NCBI GenBank assembly: GCA_012512505.1
Contig: JAAZEB010000214.1
Coordinates: forward strand, 1 to 34,628
From: Armatimonadota bacterium
GTDB taxonomy: Bacteria; Armatimonadota; JAAZEB01
DNA: 34,628 bases
Direction: 5' to 3'
Positions 24,904 through 31,854 of this stretch are shown here, piece by piece (position 1 is the stretch's first letter; every line of letters begins with the position of its first letter). Both the position numbers and the translations under genes were made by a program. The notes under the pieces are model-generated. The model was not told the DNA's origin. It did no database searches and saw nothing but the letters and a program-made list of their open reading frames with translations.

Positions 24904-25731
24904 CTACGAGAGGATATCTTTGCGGCGGAACAAGAGCAGCGCGGCGAGGAAGCAGGCGGCGCAGTAGCCCGCCAGCCACGCGGCCGACCGGCCCAGCTCG
25001 GCCCAGGGCACCGGATCCAGCATCAGCTTCTGCCAGAGGTCCATATGCGTAATGAAGAGGTAGGGGTGCAGGCGCTCAAAGTACGGGATCACCGCCACCA
25101 CCCCGGTGATGATGAACACCGCCAGGGCGCCGCCGACGGCGTAGAGCGCGTTGTCTACCAGCACCGAAACCAGGAAGGCGATGGAGGCGACCGAGAGAAC
25201 CGCCAGTGCCGCCGCGGCGTAGGCGCCCAGCAGCCGCAGGAGACCCTCCTTCAGCGGCACGATGCATAGCCCCGCCTCGAAAAGGAACAGGTCGCCAAAG
25301 CCGAAGAGGAGACCGCCCAACCCCAGGCTGGCTGCCAGCAGAAAGAAAGTGACCCCCACCGCGTGCAGCGCGGCGACGATGTACTTCGCCAGCAGCACCG
25401 CCGAGCGGCTCACCGGGCGCACTAGCATCGTGCGCAGCGTGCCCTCGCCCGCCTCGCCGGCCACCACGTCGCCGGCCACCGTGCTGCCAAAGAACGGCAT
25501 GAAGACGACCATCACCACCTTCATCACCAGGTGAGCGAGAAAGAGGGCGTTGAAGAAGGTGCCAACCACCGCGAAGTCGCGGCCGACCTGGGCGCGCAGG
25601 AAGTGCTCCGGCCGCCCGTAGTGCAGGCTGATCAGGAACGGCACCAGGATGAGCAGCACGGCGACGTAGCCGAGATAGGTCCGTGGCCGTCGCACCACCT
25701 TGGCCAGCTCCACGCGGATCAGCCGGATCAT
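24904..25731 (-). CDS. ABC-2 type transporter permease
   Basis: Membrane subunit of 275 residues with about six helices (for example TYLGYVAVLLILVPFLISL, AVFIITGVVAVIPYF and a final WLAGYCAACFLAALLLF). The cytoplasmic motif EAGEGTLRTMLVRPVSRSAVLLAKY is typical of ABC-2 exporters. Its start ATG (25731) overlaps the stop of the ATPase gene by 4 bp (ATGA), which implies translational coupling and one complex. The substrate is unknown; ABC-2 systems export lipids, polysaccharides, peptides or drugs. The longer ORF-track start (26040) overlaps the ATPase gene and has no membrane character. Confidence 0.9.
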   Translation of the reverse strand: MIRLIRVELAKVVRRPRTYLGYVAVLLILVPFLISLHYGRPEHFLRAQVGRDFAVVGTFFNALFLAHLVMKVVMVVFMPFFGSTVAGDVVAGEAGEGTLRTMLVRPVSRSAVLLAKYIVAALHAVGVTFFLLAASLGLGGLLFGFGDLFLFEAGLCIVPLKEGLLRLLGAYAAAALAVLSVASIAFLVSVLVDNALYAVGGALAVFIITGVVAVIPYFERLHPYLFITHMDLWQKLMLDPVPWAELGRSAAWLAGYCAACFLAALLLFRRKDILS

Positions 25732-26684
25732 GGGTGGCTCCCTGTCAGGTCGAGGAAGAACTCCTCCAGCGACAGCCGGCCGGGCACCAGTGCCGACACC
25801 CGGCAGCCGGCCCGCACCAGCGCCTCGTTCAGGTCGGCGATGCGCCCCGGGTCGCACTCCACGCGCAGCGCGCCCGAGTCGGTGGCAGCCACGCGGACGC
25901 CCGCGATGCCGGCCAGCACCTCCCGAGCCTGCTCCAGGGGGGTCGCCGCGATCGTCACGAACGGCGCCGCCTGCAGCAGCTCCGGCACGCTGCCTTGAAC
26001 GAGCACCTGCCCCTTGTGGATGACTGCCACCCGGTTGCACACCTGCTCCACCTCGGCCAGCAGGTGGCTGGAGAGGAAGATGGTGATCCCCTCTTCTGCC
26101 GCCAGGCGGCGAATGAGCTGACGCACCTCCACCATGCCGCCGGGGTCCAGGCCGTTCGTTGGCTCATCGAGAAGGATCAGCTCTGGTTGGGGAAGCAGCG
26201 CCTGGGCCAGCGCCAGGCGCTGCTTCATCCCGTGCGAGTAAGTGCGGACGCGATCGTGGGCGCGCCCTTCCAGGCCCACCAGGCGCAGCACCTCGCGGCG
26301 TCGCTCTGGCGAGGCGCCCCCGGACAGCGCCGCGAGCACCGCCAGGTTCTGGTCGCCGCTCAGGTGTGGGTAGAGCGCCGGTGCCTCCACCACCGCCCCC
26401 ACGCGCGCCAGCGCCTGCTGGGGCCGGCGGTGCAGGTCGTGCCCAAGAATGGCCACCGTGCCGGCGTCGGGCCGAACCAGGCCGGTGAGCATCCGGATCG
26501 TCGTGCTCTTGCCGGCGCCGTTCGGGCCGAGGAAGCCGAACACGTCGCCGCGGCGCACCTCCAGATCGACGCCGTCCACCACCTGACGCTTGCCGTAGCG
26601 TTTGCTCAGGCCGGCGGCACGCAGCACCGGCGCGGCTGCCCCCGCCGCCTGGGATGGCTCATTGGCTTGCGCTGCTGATTGCAC
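25728..26684 (-). CDS. ABC transporter ATP-binding protein
   Basis: ATPase of 318 residues partnering the permease at 24904. Walker A GPNGAGKST is at residues 53-61, with the signature region YSHGMKQRLALAQAL (SHGMKQ in place of LSGGQ, common in ABC-2 export ATPases), Walker B LILLDEPTNGLDP and the H-loop histidine in LSSHLLAEV. A C-terminal extension of about 90 residues is typical for drug or lipid exporters. GTG at 26684 follows GGTGAGGG; the ORF-track start at 26807 lies inside tolC and gives an arginine-rich non-conserved N-terminus. It starts 19 bp after tolC, so both are probably co-transcribed. Confidence 0.92.
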   Translation of the reverse strand: MQSAAQANEPSQAAGAAAPVLRAAGLSKRYGKRQVVDGVDLEVRRGDVFGFLGPNGAGKSTTIRMLTGLVRPDAGTVAILGHDLHRRPQQALARVGAVVEAPALYPHLSGDQNLAVLAALSGGASPERRREVLRLVGLEGRAHDRVRTYSHGMKQRLALAQALLPQPELILLDEPTNGLDPGGMVEVRQLIRRLAAEEGITIFLSSHLLAEVEQVCNRVAVIHKGQVLVQGSVPELLQAAPFVTIAATPLEQAREVLAGIAGVRVAATDSGALRVECDPGRIADLNEALVRAGCRVSALVPGRLSLEEFFLDLTGSHP

Positions 26685-26703
26685 GCGCCAAACCCTCACC
26701 CGC

Positions 26704-28182
26704 CTACGGCGCGGCGCCCTCCGCGTTCGCCGGCGCGGCGGTTCCGGTCGCCACGCTCTCCTGGCCCACCGCCCGCTGGTAACGGGCGCGCGCCAGCAGG
26801 TAGTCATAGCGCGCGTTGACGAGGTTGGTCTCCGCCTGAGTGAGCACCGCCTGGGCGTCCGTCACCTCCAGCGGCGTCGACACGCCCTCCCGGTAGCGCA
26901 CCTTGGCCAGGCGCAGCGCCTCCTGCGCCTGCTCCACGTTCTTGGCGGCCGCCTCCATGCGCTCGGCCGACTCCTCCATGCTCAGGATCGCCTGCTTCAC
27001 CTCCAGGGCGACCCCTTCACGCACCTGCTGCTCGGTAACCTCAGCGGCCTCCACGTCGGCGCGGGCCTGAGTGACGCGCGCCTTCGTCAGCCCGCCCTCG
27101 AGAATCGGATAAGAGATCACTGCCGAGGCGTTCCACTGAAACGCTCGCGGGCTGAACGCGCCGCCATCAGCGGTGACGTTGCCCTGCCAGTTCAGCCCCA
27201 GCGTCGGCCGCCCGGTCGCCTTTGCCAGCGACACGCCCCGCTGGCTCATCTCCACGTTCACCCGCGCCTGCTTCACCTCGGCGCGCTGCGCGTAGGCGGC
27301 CTCCAGGCTCGGCGCATACTCTGGCAGCACCACCTCCACCTCCTCTTCGGCGCGCACCGTGAGCGGGGTGGAAACGTCGATTCCCATCACGTTGTTGAGG
27401 GTTGCCTTTGCCAGCTCAACGGCGTTGCGGGCGGCGATCACGTTCTGGCGGGCGTTGGCCACCTGGGTTTCGGCGCGCAGCACATCGAAGCGGGCGGCGA
27501 CGCCAGCGCGCTGGAACGCCTCCGCCTGGCGCAGGTGCTCCTCGAGGGAGGCAACGTTTGCTTGCGCCACCTCCAGGGCCGCCTGCGCGCGCAGCACCTG
27601 GTAGAAGGCGCTCTTCACGTCGAGCACCGTCTGCTCCTGCGTGCGCTCCACGTCCAGGTGGGCCGCGACGACGCCCAGGTCGGCGATGTTGCGCGAAGCT
27701 CGCAGTGCCCCGGAGATGTCAATCGGCTGGGTGACCGAGAGGCGTCCGGTGCGGCTGTAGAGCGGGGTGAGCGTCGCTTCCTGCGCCGGACCGCCGTTGC
27801 TGCCCGGAAGGCTGAAGGAGGTCTCCTGGTCATTGCGCGTCAGGGTGGCCTGGGCAGAGAGCTGCAAGCGGCCGGCCGCGCGCGCCTCGCCCACCCGGCC
27901 CACGGCGCGATCCAGCCGGTCGATGGCGGTCTGAATGGAGCGGTTGTTCTCCAGGGCGATGGCAATACTGTCTTCCAGGGTTAGCACCCGGGGGGCCGGG
28001 GACTCTGCCGGGGCCTCACCCGCCAGGCAGGCGGGGGATGCGGCCAAGAGGGTGCCGGCCACCAGCAGCACGGCGCGCAGGCTAGTGCGGGCGCTTGCCA
28101 CGTGCCTCGGTGCCGGGCACGCGCTCTCACGCGCTCGCGCCGCCGGGTACCGGCAAGGGGCAGGGGTAAGCAACGAGGGCAT
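26704..28182 (-). CDS. TolC-family outer membrane efflux protein
   Basis: Protein of 492 residues that should trimerise into an outer-membrane channel with a periplasmic tunnel. After an atypical N-terminus (about 30 residues, proline/arginine/cysteine-rich), a hydrophobic signal segment follows (LRAVLLVAGTLLAASPACLA). The TolC repeats begin with LTLEDSIAIALENNRSIQTA. The two halves each carry long helices (VLDVKSAFYQVLRAQAALEVAQANVA and VALEVKQAILSMEESAERM, with REGVSTPLEVTDAQAVLTQAE), as in the OEP family. The start ATG at 28182 follows AAGGAG; a GTG about 27 residues in would give a more normal signal peptide. No membrane-fusion protein gene is nearby although an ABC exporter follows. The presence of TolC implies an outer membrane. 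Confidence 0.9.
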   Translation of the reverse strand: MPSLLTPAPCRYPAARARESACPAPRHVASARTSLRAVLLVAGTLLAASPACLAGEAPAESPAPRVLTLEDSIAIALENNRSIQTAIDRLDRAVGRVGEARAAGRLQLSAQATLTRNDQETSFSLPGSNGGPAQEATLTPLYSRTGRLSVTQPIDISGALRASRNIADLGVVAAHLDVERTQEQTVLDVKSAFYQVLRAQAALEVAQANVASLEEHLRQAEAFQRAGVAARFDVLRAETQVANARQNVIAARNAVELAKATLNNVMGIDVSTPLTVRAEEEVEVVLPEYAPSLEAAYAQRAEVKQARVNVEMSQRGVSLAKATGRPTLGLNWQGNVTADGGAFSPRAFQWNASAVISYPILEGGLTKARVTQARADVEAAEVTEQQVREGVALEVKQAILSMEESAERMEAAAKNVEQAQEALRLAKVRYREGVSTPLEVTDAQAVLTQAETNLVNARYDYLLARARYQRAVGQESVATGTAAPANAEGAAP

Positions 28183-28252
28183 CAACGGGCTCTCCTTCCG
28201 TGCGGGTTATCAACAGAGGGTTTCGGGCATTCCTTCGCCCAACCAACCGGTG

Positions 28253-28507
28253 CTACGGCGAGGAACTCTCCTCGGCCCAGGCAGCCTGGTGCTCGACGAT
28301 CTGGCACAACTGCTCCAGAAACTCGCGCGCCGCGTCGATCTTCACCAGGCTGAAGCCCTGGCCCGGGTGCCGGAACACCAGGAGCTTGTCGCCGCTCTCG
28401 ATGTGGAACTGCTTGCGCACTTCCGCCGGGATCACCACTTGGCCGCGCTCTCCCACGGTGACAGTGCCAAAAAAATGGTCGGAAAGCGAGGCCTTAGAGG
28501 TCGTCAT
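28253..28507 (-). CDS. SpoVT/AbrB-domain transcriptional regulator
   Basis: Small protein of 84 residues with a swapped-hairpin AbrB-type DNA-binding domain (about 14-55): GTVTVGERGQVVIPAEVRKQ followed by HIESGDKLLVFRHPGQGFSLVKID. A short helical tail (AAREFLEQLCQIVEHQ) may dimerise or bind a partner. Such proteins are transition-state regulators or antitoxins; no toxin gene is next to it, so a regulator is more likely. The ATG at 28507 follows GGAG with good spacing; the track's GTG (28522) is upstream of it. A consensus promoter and three 9-bp repeats precede it, suggesting autoregulation. It is followed after about 70 bp by tolC on the same strand, making it the likely regulator of the efflux genes. 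Confidence 0.88.
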   Translation of the reverse strand: MTTSKASLSDHFFGTVTVGERGQVVIPAEVRKQFHIESGDKLLVFRHPGQGFSLVKIDAAREFLEQLCQIVEHQAAWAEESSSP

Positions 28508-28522
28508 GATAACACTCCGCAC

Positions 28523-28549
28523 TCATGCGAATCATACCGATCATACCTC
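28523..28549 (-). repeat. Three tandem 9-bp units, candidate operator of the AbrB-type gene
   Basis: Reading the minus strand, the units are GGTATGATC, GGTATGATT and CGCATGAGT. Their TCAT cores on the plus strand start at 28523, 28532 and 28541, exactly 9 bp apart. They overlap the predicted start of transcription and precede the ribosome binding site, a good position for a repressor to block its own gene. Confidence 0.6.
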
Positions 28550-28551
28550 CC

Positions 28552-28580
28552 ATTATACGAACGGCCCCCTGCTGTGTCAA
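28552..28580 (-). promoter_or_regulatory. Consensus promoter of the AbrB-tolC-ABC genes
   Basis: On the minus strand TTGACA (28580-28575), a 17-bp spacer and TATAAT (28557-28552) form a perfect sigma70 promoter. Transcription should start near 28545, about 40 nt before the ATG at 28507. Confidence 0.9.
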
Positions 28581-28587
28581 GCGCTTC

Positions 28588-28616
28588 TTGACAGCGCTGG
28601 GCCGCTATGCTAGAAT
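28588..28616 (+). promoter_or_regulatory. Strong divergent promoter of the membrane protein-trpS genes
   Basis: TTGACA (28588-28593), a 17-bp spacer and TAGAAT (28611-28616) preceded by TGC make an extended -10 promoter. Its -35 box faces that of the AbrB gene across only 7 bp; together they form the inverted repeat TGTCAAG-CGCTT-CTTGACA (28575-28593). The leader is about 135 nt long. Confidence 0.88.
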
Positions 28617-28703
28617 AGCCGTGCCGTAGTGTGCCATGGGGGTCGGTGGTGCCGGCGGGGTAGAGTCCGGGCGGCCGATCCGGAGCGGTTGAAGCGTCCT
28701 TGC

Positions 28704-28733
28704 GGCCACAGGGAGTGGAGACAACCTGTGGCC
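28704..28733 (+). promoter_or_regulatory. Leader hairpin before the membrane protein-trpS genes
   Basis: GGCCACAGG (28704-28712) and CCTGTGGCC (28725-28733) form a 9-bp perfect stem with a 12-nt loop, followed by TTCACTGTTTC and then the GGGGAG ribosome binding site. It might act as an attenuator, but the T tract is interrupted. Confidence 0.45.
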
Positions 28734-28755
28734 TTCACTGTTTCGGGGAGCGGCG

Positions 28756-29823
28756 ATGTCTGAGGAAGTGGCGGCGCAGCCGGGTGGAGAGGGCCGCGGG
28801 ATCCAGCCGCTCGCGGCACCGGCTGACGAGCGCATCGCGCGTCGGCGGCGTGAGCCCGGGTGGGCCACCCTCAGCCGCAGCCTCCCCTGGTTGGTGCTGC
28901 TTGTCGGCACCTACTCCTTGCAGCGCGCGCCGGTGGTGTGGCGGATTGCCGACGGCCGGATGCGCGGCTTGCTGCTGCTGGCGGCGCTGGCCGGTGGCGC
29001 ATCCCTGGGCCTGCTCCTCGGATCGCGGGACAGTTTCCCCTGGAAGGCATGGCCTCCGGAAGGCACGCTGTTCCATCGCCGCTTTCGCCTCACCCTGGCC
29101 GACGTGGCTCAGGGGTGGTGGCAGTATGTCTGGCTGGCTCCCCTGGGGGCGGTTGGCGCCATGCTGGTGGCCGCCATCGCCGCGCTGGCGTTGGTCCGGC
29201 CCCAGGACCTGTCAGGCCTGGTCCACGCTGCGGATCTGTGCTGGTACGCCTTCGTGGCGGCTTTCGCGGCGTTGCCGGTGGGCCGGGTGTTTCAGCCGGG
29301 CGTGGAGGCGTTCACCGCCCGCGGCGTTCACCCGTCGCCGGCGGCTTTTGTCTCCTGGCGCAGTGTTTCGCACGCCGTGATCGACCGCGAGGCGCGCGTC
29401 GCTCGCCTCTACGGGTGGCAGCGCCCCTGGCTGCCGCGCTGCACCTTCACTTTCCGCAGCGAGGAGGAGATGGCGCGGGTGTGCAGCGTGCTGGAGGCGC
29501 ACGTCGTCTGCCTTGGGCCGGGAGAGCAGGCGCTCGGGGAGCGCCTGCGTTGGCTCGCGTTCTCCAGTGTGCTGCTGGCAGTCACCGCGCTCCTCACGCT
29601 GGGGGCCATCCTCCTCTTGCTGGCGCCGGGCGCCATCGCCGCCCCGGTGGGTTGGCTGGGCACTCCCTGGGCCAGCAAGGTGGCCTACGTGGTCGCGGAG
29701 TTGGTGGCGCGCATGCCGGAGTTCGTAGTGCTGTTGACGCTGCTCGTCGGCTCGGTGCTGCACGGCGAGTTGGAGCGCCTGCGCGGCCTTACTATGAAGA
29801 GGATTGTTTGGGAGGGGGCATGA
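28756..29823 (+). CDS. Multi-pass membrane protein of unknown function
   Basis: Protein of 355 residues that I do not recognise. A charged N-terminus (1-42) leads into a first helix pair (about 43-58 and 70-89), two more (about 125-147 and 160-178), a soluble middle part (about 180-262) and two C-terminal segments (about 266-290 and 310-335). The middle part (AAFVSWRSVSHAVIDREARVARLYGW...CTFTFRSEEEMARV) loosely resembles small PH-like domains found in bacterial membrane proteins; this is by eye only. ATG at 28756 follows GGGGAG. Its stop overlaps the trpS start (ATGA), so the two are translationally coupled. It is the first gene after the strong 28588 promoter. Confidence 0.78.
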   Translation: MSEEVAAQPGGEGRGIQPLAAPADERIARRRREPGWATLSRSLPWLVLLVGTYSLQRAPVVWRIADGRMRGLLLLAALAGGASLGLLLGSRDSFPWKAWPPEGTLFHRRFRLTLADVAQGWWQYVWLAPLGAVGAMLVAAIAALALVRPQDLSGLVHAADLCWYAFVAAFAALPVGRVFQPGVEAFTARGVHPSPAAFVSWRSVSHAVIDREARVARLYGWQRPWLPRCTFTFRSEEEMARVCSVLEAHVVCLGPGEQALGERLRWLAFSSVLLAVTALLTLGAILLLLAPGAIAAPVGWLGTPWASKVAYVVAELVARMPEFVVLLTLLVGSVLHGELERLRGLTMKRIVWEGA

Positions 29824-30803
29824 AGAAAAAGATCGTGTTCTCCGGGGTGCAGCCCTCGGGCGTTCTGCATATCGGCAACTACCTGGGCGCGATCCAGCGC
29901 TGGGTGCGCCTCCAAAGCCAGACCACCAACTACTTCTGCGTTGTGGACTTGCATGCCCTCACCATCCGCCAGGATCCGGAAGAGCTGCACGCCAACACCC
30001 TGCGCGTGGCCAAGACCTACCTGGCCGCTGGCATCGACCCGCAGCACTCCACCATCTTTATCCAATCGCACGTCAAGGAGCACTGCGAGCTGGCGTGGCT
30101 GCTCGCCACCCTCTGCTATATGGGCGAGTTGAGCCGCATGACCCAGTTCAAGGATAAGTCGCGCAACAAGGGCGAGAACATCGGCGTTGGCCTGTTTACC
30201 TATCCCACCCTGATGGCCGCCGACATCCTGCTCTACCACACCGACCTGGTGCCGGTCGGCGAGGACCAGAAGCAGCACCTGGAGCTGACGCGCGATTTGG
30301 CCGTGCGCTTCAACAACGCCTTCGGCGAGACGTTCGTGGTGCCCGAGCCGTTGATCGGTGAAGTGGGCGCCCGCATCATGGGCCTGGACGACCCGACCCG
30401 CAAGATGAGCAAGAGCGAGCCGAAGCCCGGCCACTACCTCGCCCTCACCGACCCGCCCGACGCGATCCGCAAGAAGATCGGCCGCGCCGTGACCGACTCT
30501 GGCACCGAGATCCGCGCCGGCGCCGACAAGCCGGCCCTCTCCAACCTGCTGAACATCTACCACCTGATGTCCGGCATCAGCATCGCCGAGTTGGAAGAGC
30601 GCTACCGGGGCCAGGGCTATGCCGCGTTCAAGCGCGACCTGGCCGAGGTGGTGATCGAGCACCTGCGCCCCTTCCAGGAGCGCTATGCCGCGCTCGACGA
30701 CGCGGAGGTGATGGCCCTCCTCCGTGCCGGCGCCGACCGCGCCCGCGCCGTGGCCGCCGAGACCATCCAGCAGGTGAAGGAGCGGATGGGCATCGTCGTC
30801 TGA
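29820..30803 (+). CDS. trpS: Tryptophanyl-tRNA synthetase
   Basis: Class I aminoacyl-tRNA synthetase of 327 residues that charges tRNA-Trp using ATP. The HIGN motif is at residues 17-20 and KMSKS at 195-199; the catalytic-core segments FSGVQPSGVLHIGNYLGAI and DLVPVGEDQKQHLELTRD are normal, and the length fits the bacterial form. The start overlaps the upstream membrane protein gene by 4 bp; GGGAGGGGG precedes it. The long ORF-track extension upstream (from 28860) is the other frame of that gene, not a fusion. No T-box leader typical of Gram-positive tRNA synthetase genes is convincing here. Confidence 0.96.
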   Translation: MKKKIVFSGVQPSGVLHIGNYLGAIQRWVRLQSQTTNYFCVVDLHALTIRQDPEELHANTLRVAKTYLAAGIDPQHSTIFIQSHVKEHCELAWLLATLCYMGELSRMTQFKDKSRNKGENIGVGLFTYPTLMAADILLYHTDLVPVGEDQKQHLELTRDLAVRFNNAFGETFVVPEPLIGEVGARIMGLDDPTRKMSKSEPKPGHYLALTDPPDAIRKKIGRAVTDSGTEIRAGADKPALSNLLNIYHLMSGISIAELEERYRGQGYAAFKRDLAEVVIEHLRPFQERYAALDDAEVMALLRAGADRARAVAAETIQQVKERMGIVV

Positions 30804-30917
30804 TCCTGCGGCGCCGCCGCGCACAGGTGCCGATCCGCCGCGTGGCGAACTGCGTCCCAACAGTAGACGGCGGCAGCGACGTGGCCTTCCCCGCGACGTT
30901 CGCCGGGCTCTTCTGAG

Positions 30918-30967
30918 GGACCGCTCGCGATCGGGCCCGCCTGCTGACCGCGCAGGGCGTGCGGTCC
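30918..30967 (+). other. Stem-loop in the trpS-cytidylate kinase-like gap
   Basis: GGACCGC (30918-30924) pairs with GCGGTCC (30961-30967) around a nested CCTGC/GCAGG hairpin. It lies in a 232-nt gap that otherwise shows no gene and no clear promoter. Confidence 0.45.
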
Positions 30968-31035
30968 GGGAGTGCGACCGCCGCGACGCCGGCATTGCCT
31001 CCCGGGTCGTCTCTCCGCCGGAAGAGGAGGGAGCG

Positions 31036-31722
31036 ATGCGGATCGGCAACGGCAGCTTCGAGGACATCGTCTCTCGGCGCATGCGCGAGTGGCAGCTTCG
31101 CCAGAGTTCGCCCGCGGCACGCGAGCCGGCACCGTCCGGCCCCATACCCGTCATCACCCTCTCGCGCGAGCTGGGCAGCGGCGGCAACGAGGTCGCCCAG
31201 TTGCTCCAGGAACAGCTCGACTGGCACCTGTGGGACCGGCAGCTCGTGGAAGAGATCGCCCGCTCGGCACAGGTGCGCACCTCCGTCGTCGAGTCGCTGG
31301 ACGAGCGTCGACGCTCGGAGATCCTCGATATCCTGCACGAACTGCTGGGGGACCGCCTCGGCCCGGTAGGCTACCGCCGCCACCTGGCGCAGATCATCCT
31401 CACCGTGGCCCTCCACGGCAGCGCGATCATCGTTGGCCGCGGCGCCAACTGGCTGCTCCCCAATGCCCTCAACGTGCGCATCGTGGCGCCCCTGGCGCAG
31501 CGTGTGGCCCGGGTAGCCGCGCGCGAAGCGATCTCCGAGGAGGAAGCCCGGCGCCGCTGCCTGGAGTCTGACCGCGAGCGCGCCGAATCGGTGCGCGCCC
31601 TCTTCGGCCGCAGCATCGACGACTTGATGGGGTACGACCTGGTGATCAACACCAGTTGCGTGGCGCCAGCTGGGGCGGCTGCCATCATCATCGCGGCGGT
31701 GAAGGAGCACTTCCGCGGCTGA
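31036..31722 (+). CDS. Cytidylate kinase-like family protein
   Basis: Protein of 228 residues of the cytidylate kinase-like group. The segment PVITLSRELGSGGNEVAQLL (about 38-57) is that group's form of the nucleotide-binding loop and differs from the classical GxxxxGK of Cmk. HLWDRQLVEEIA, GSAIIVGRGANWLL and AREAISEEEARRR follow, matching family layout. True Cmk phosphorylates CMP and dCMP; whether this group does so is not settled. The N-terminal 35 residues are an extra charged stretch (MRIGNGSFEDIVSRRMREWQ). ATG at 31036 follows GAGGAGGGAG. It ends facing the TPR protein gene, with a shared terminator between. Confidence 0.85.
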   Translation: MRIGNGSFEDIVSRRMREWQLRQSSPAAREPAPSGPIPVITLSRELGSGGNEVAQLLQEQLDWHLWDRQLVEEIARSAQVRTSVVESLDERRRSEILDILHELLGDRLGPVGYRRHLAQIILTVALHGSAIIVGRGANWLLPNALNVRIVAPLAQRVARVAAREAISEEEARRRCLESDRERAESVRALFGRSIDDLMGYDLVINTSCVAPAGAAAIIIAAVKEHFRG

Positions 31723-31773
31723 GGGGCCCGTGCCGGGCGCGCCCCAACCCGGCGGTGCCCGCGCATGGGGGTG

Positions 31774-31834
31774 TAAAAACGCAAACGGGGCAACGAGGGA
31801 CCGGCCGCCGCCGGCCTGCCTCTCGTTGCCCCGT
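31774..31834 (-). terminator. Intrinsic terminator between convergent genes
   Basis: ACGGGGCAACGAG (31785-31797) and CTCGTTGCCCCGT (31822-31834) form a 13-bp perfect stem, with a nested GGCCG...CGGCC hairpin in the loop. On the minus strand the stem is followed by TTTGCGTTTTTAC, a good T tract for the TPR-ABC genes. The stem may also stop the cytidylate kinase-like transcript from the other side. Confidence 0.85.
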
Positions 31835-31854
31835 GGGGGATCCGGGAGCTGACG

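Noticed and set aside
24904-26040. Longer version of the ABC permease starting at 26040
   Set aside because: The extra N-terminus overlaps the ATPase gene, is glycine/arginine-rich and lacks membrane helices; the ATG at 25731 gives a normal ABC-2 permease.
28253-28507. AbrB-type gene as the antitoxin of a toxin-antitoxin pair
   Set aside because: No PIN-domain or MazF-like toxin gene lies on either side; the neighbours are tolC and the divergent membrane protein gene.
28640-28665. GGTGGTGCC in the trpS leader resembling a T-box antiterminator
   Set aside because: The leader is only about 135 nt, the motif comes too soon after the promoter for a preceding stem I, and the same word also occurs before the fucose isomerase-like gene.
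28860-30803. Apparent 647-residue fusion upstream of trpS
   Set aside because: The upstream part is the alternate frame of the membrane protein gene and has no family resemblance; trpS has its own start with a ribosome binding site at 29820.
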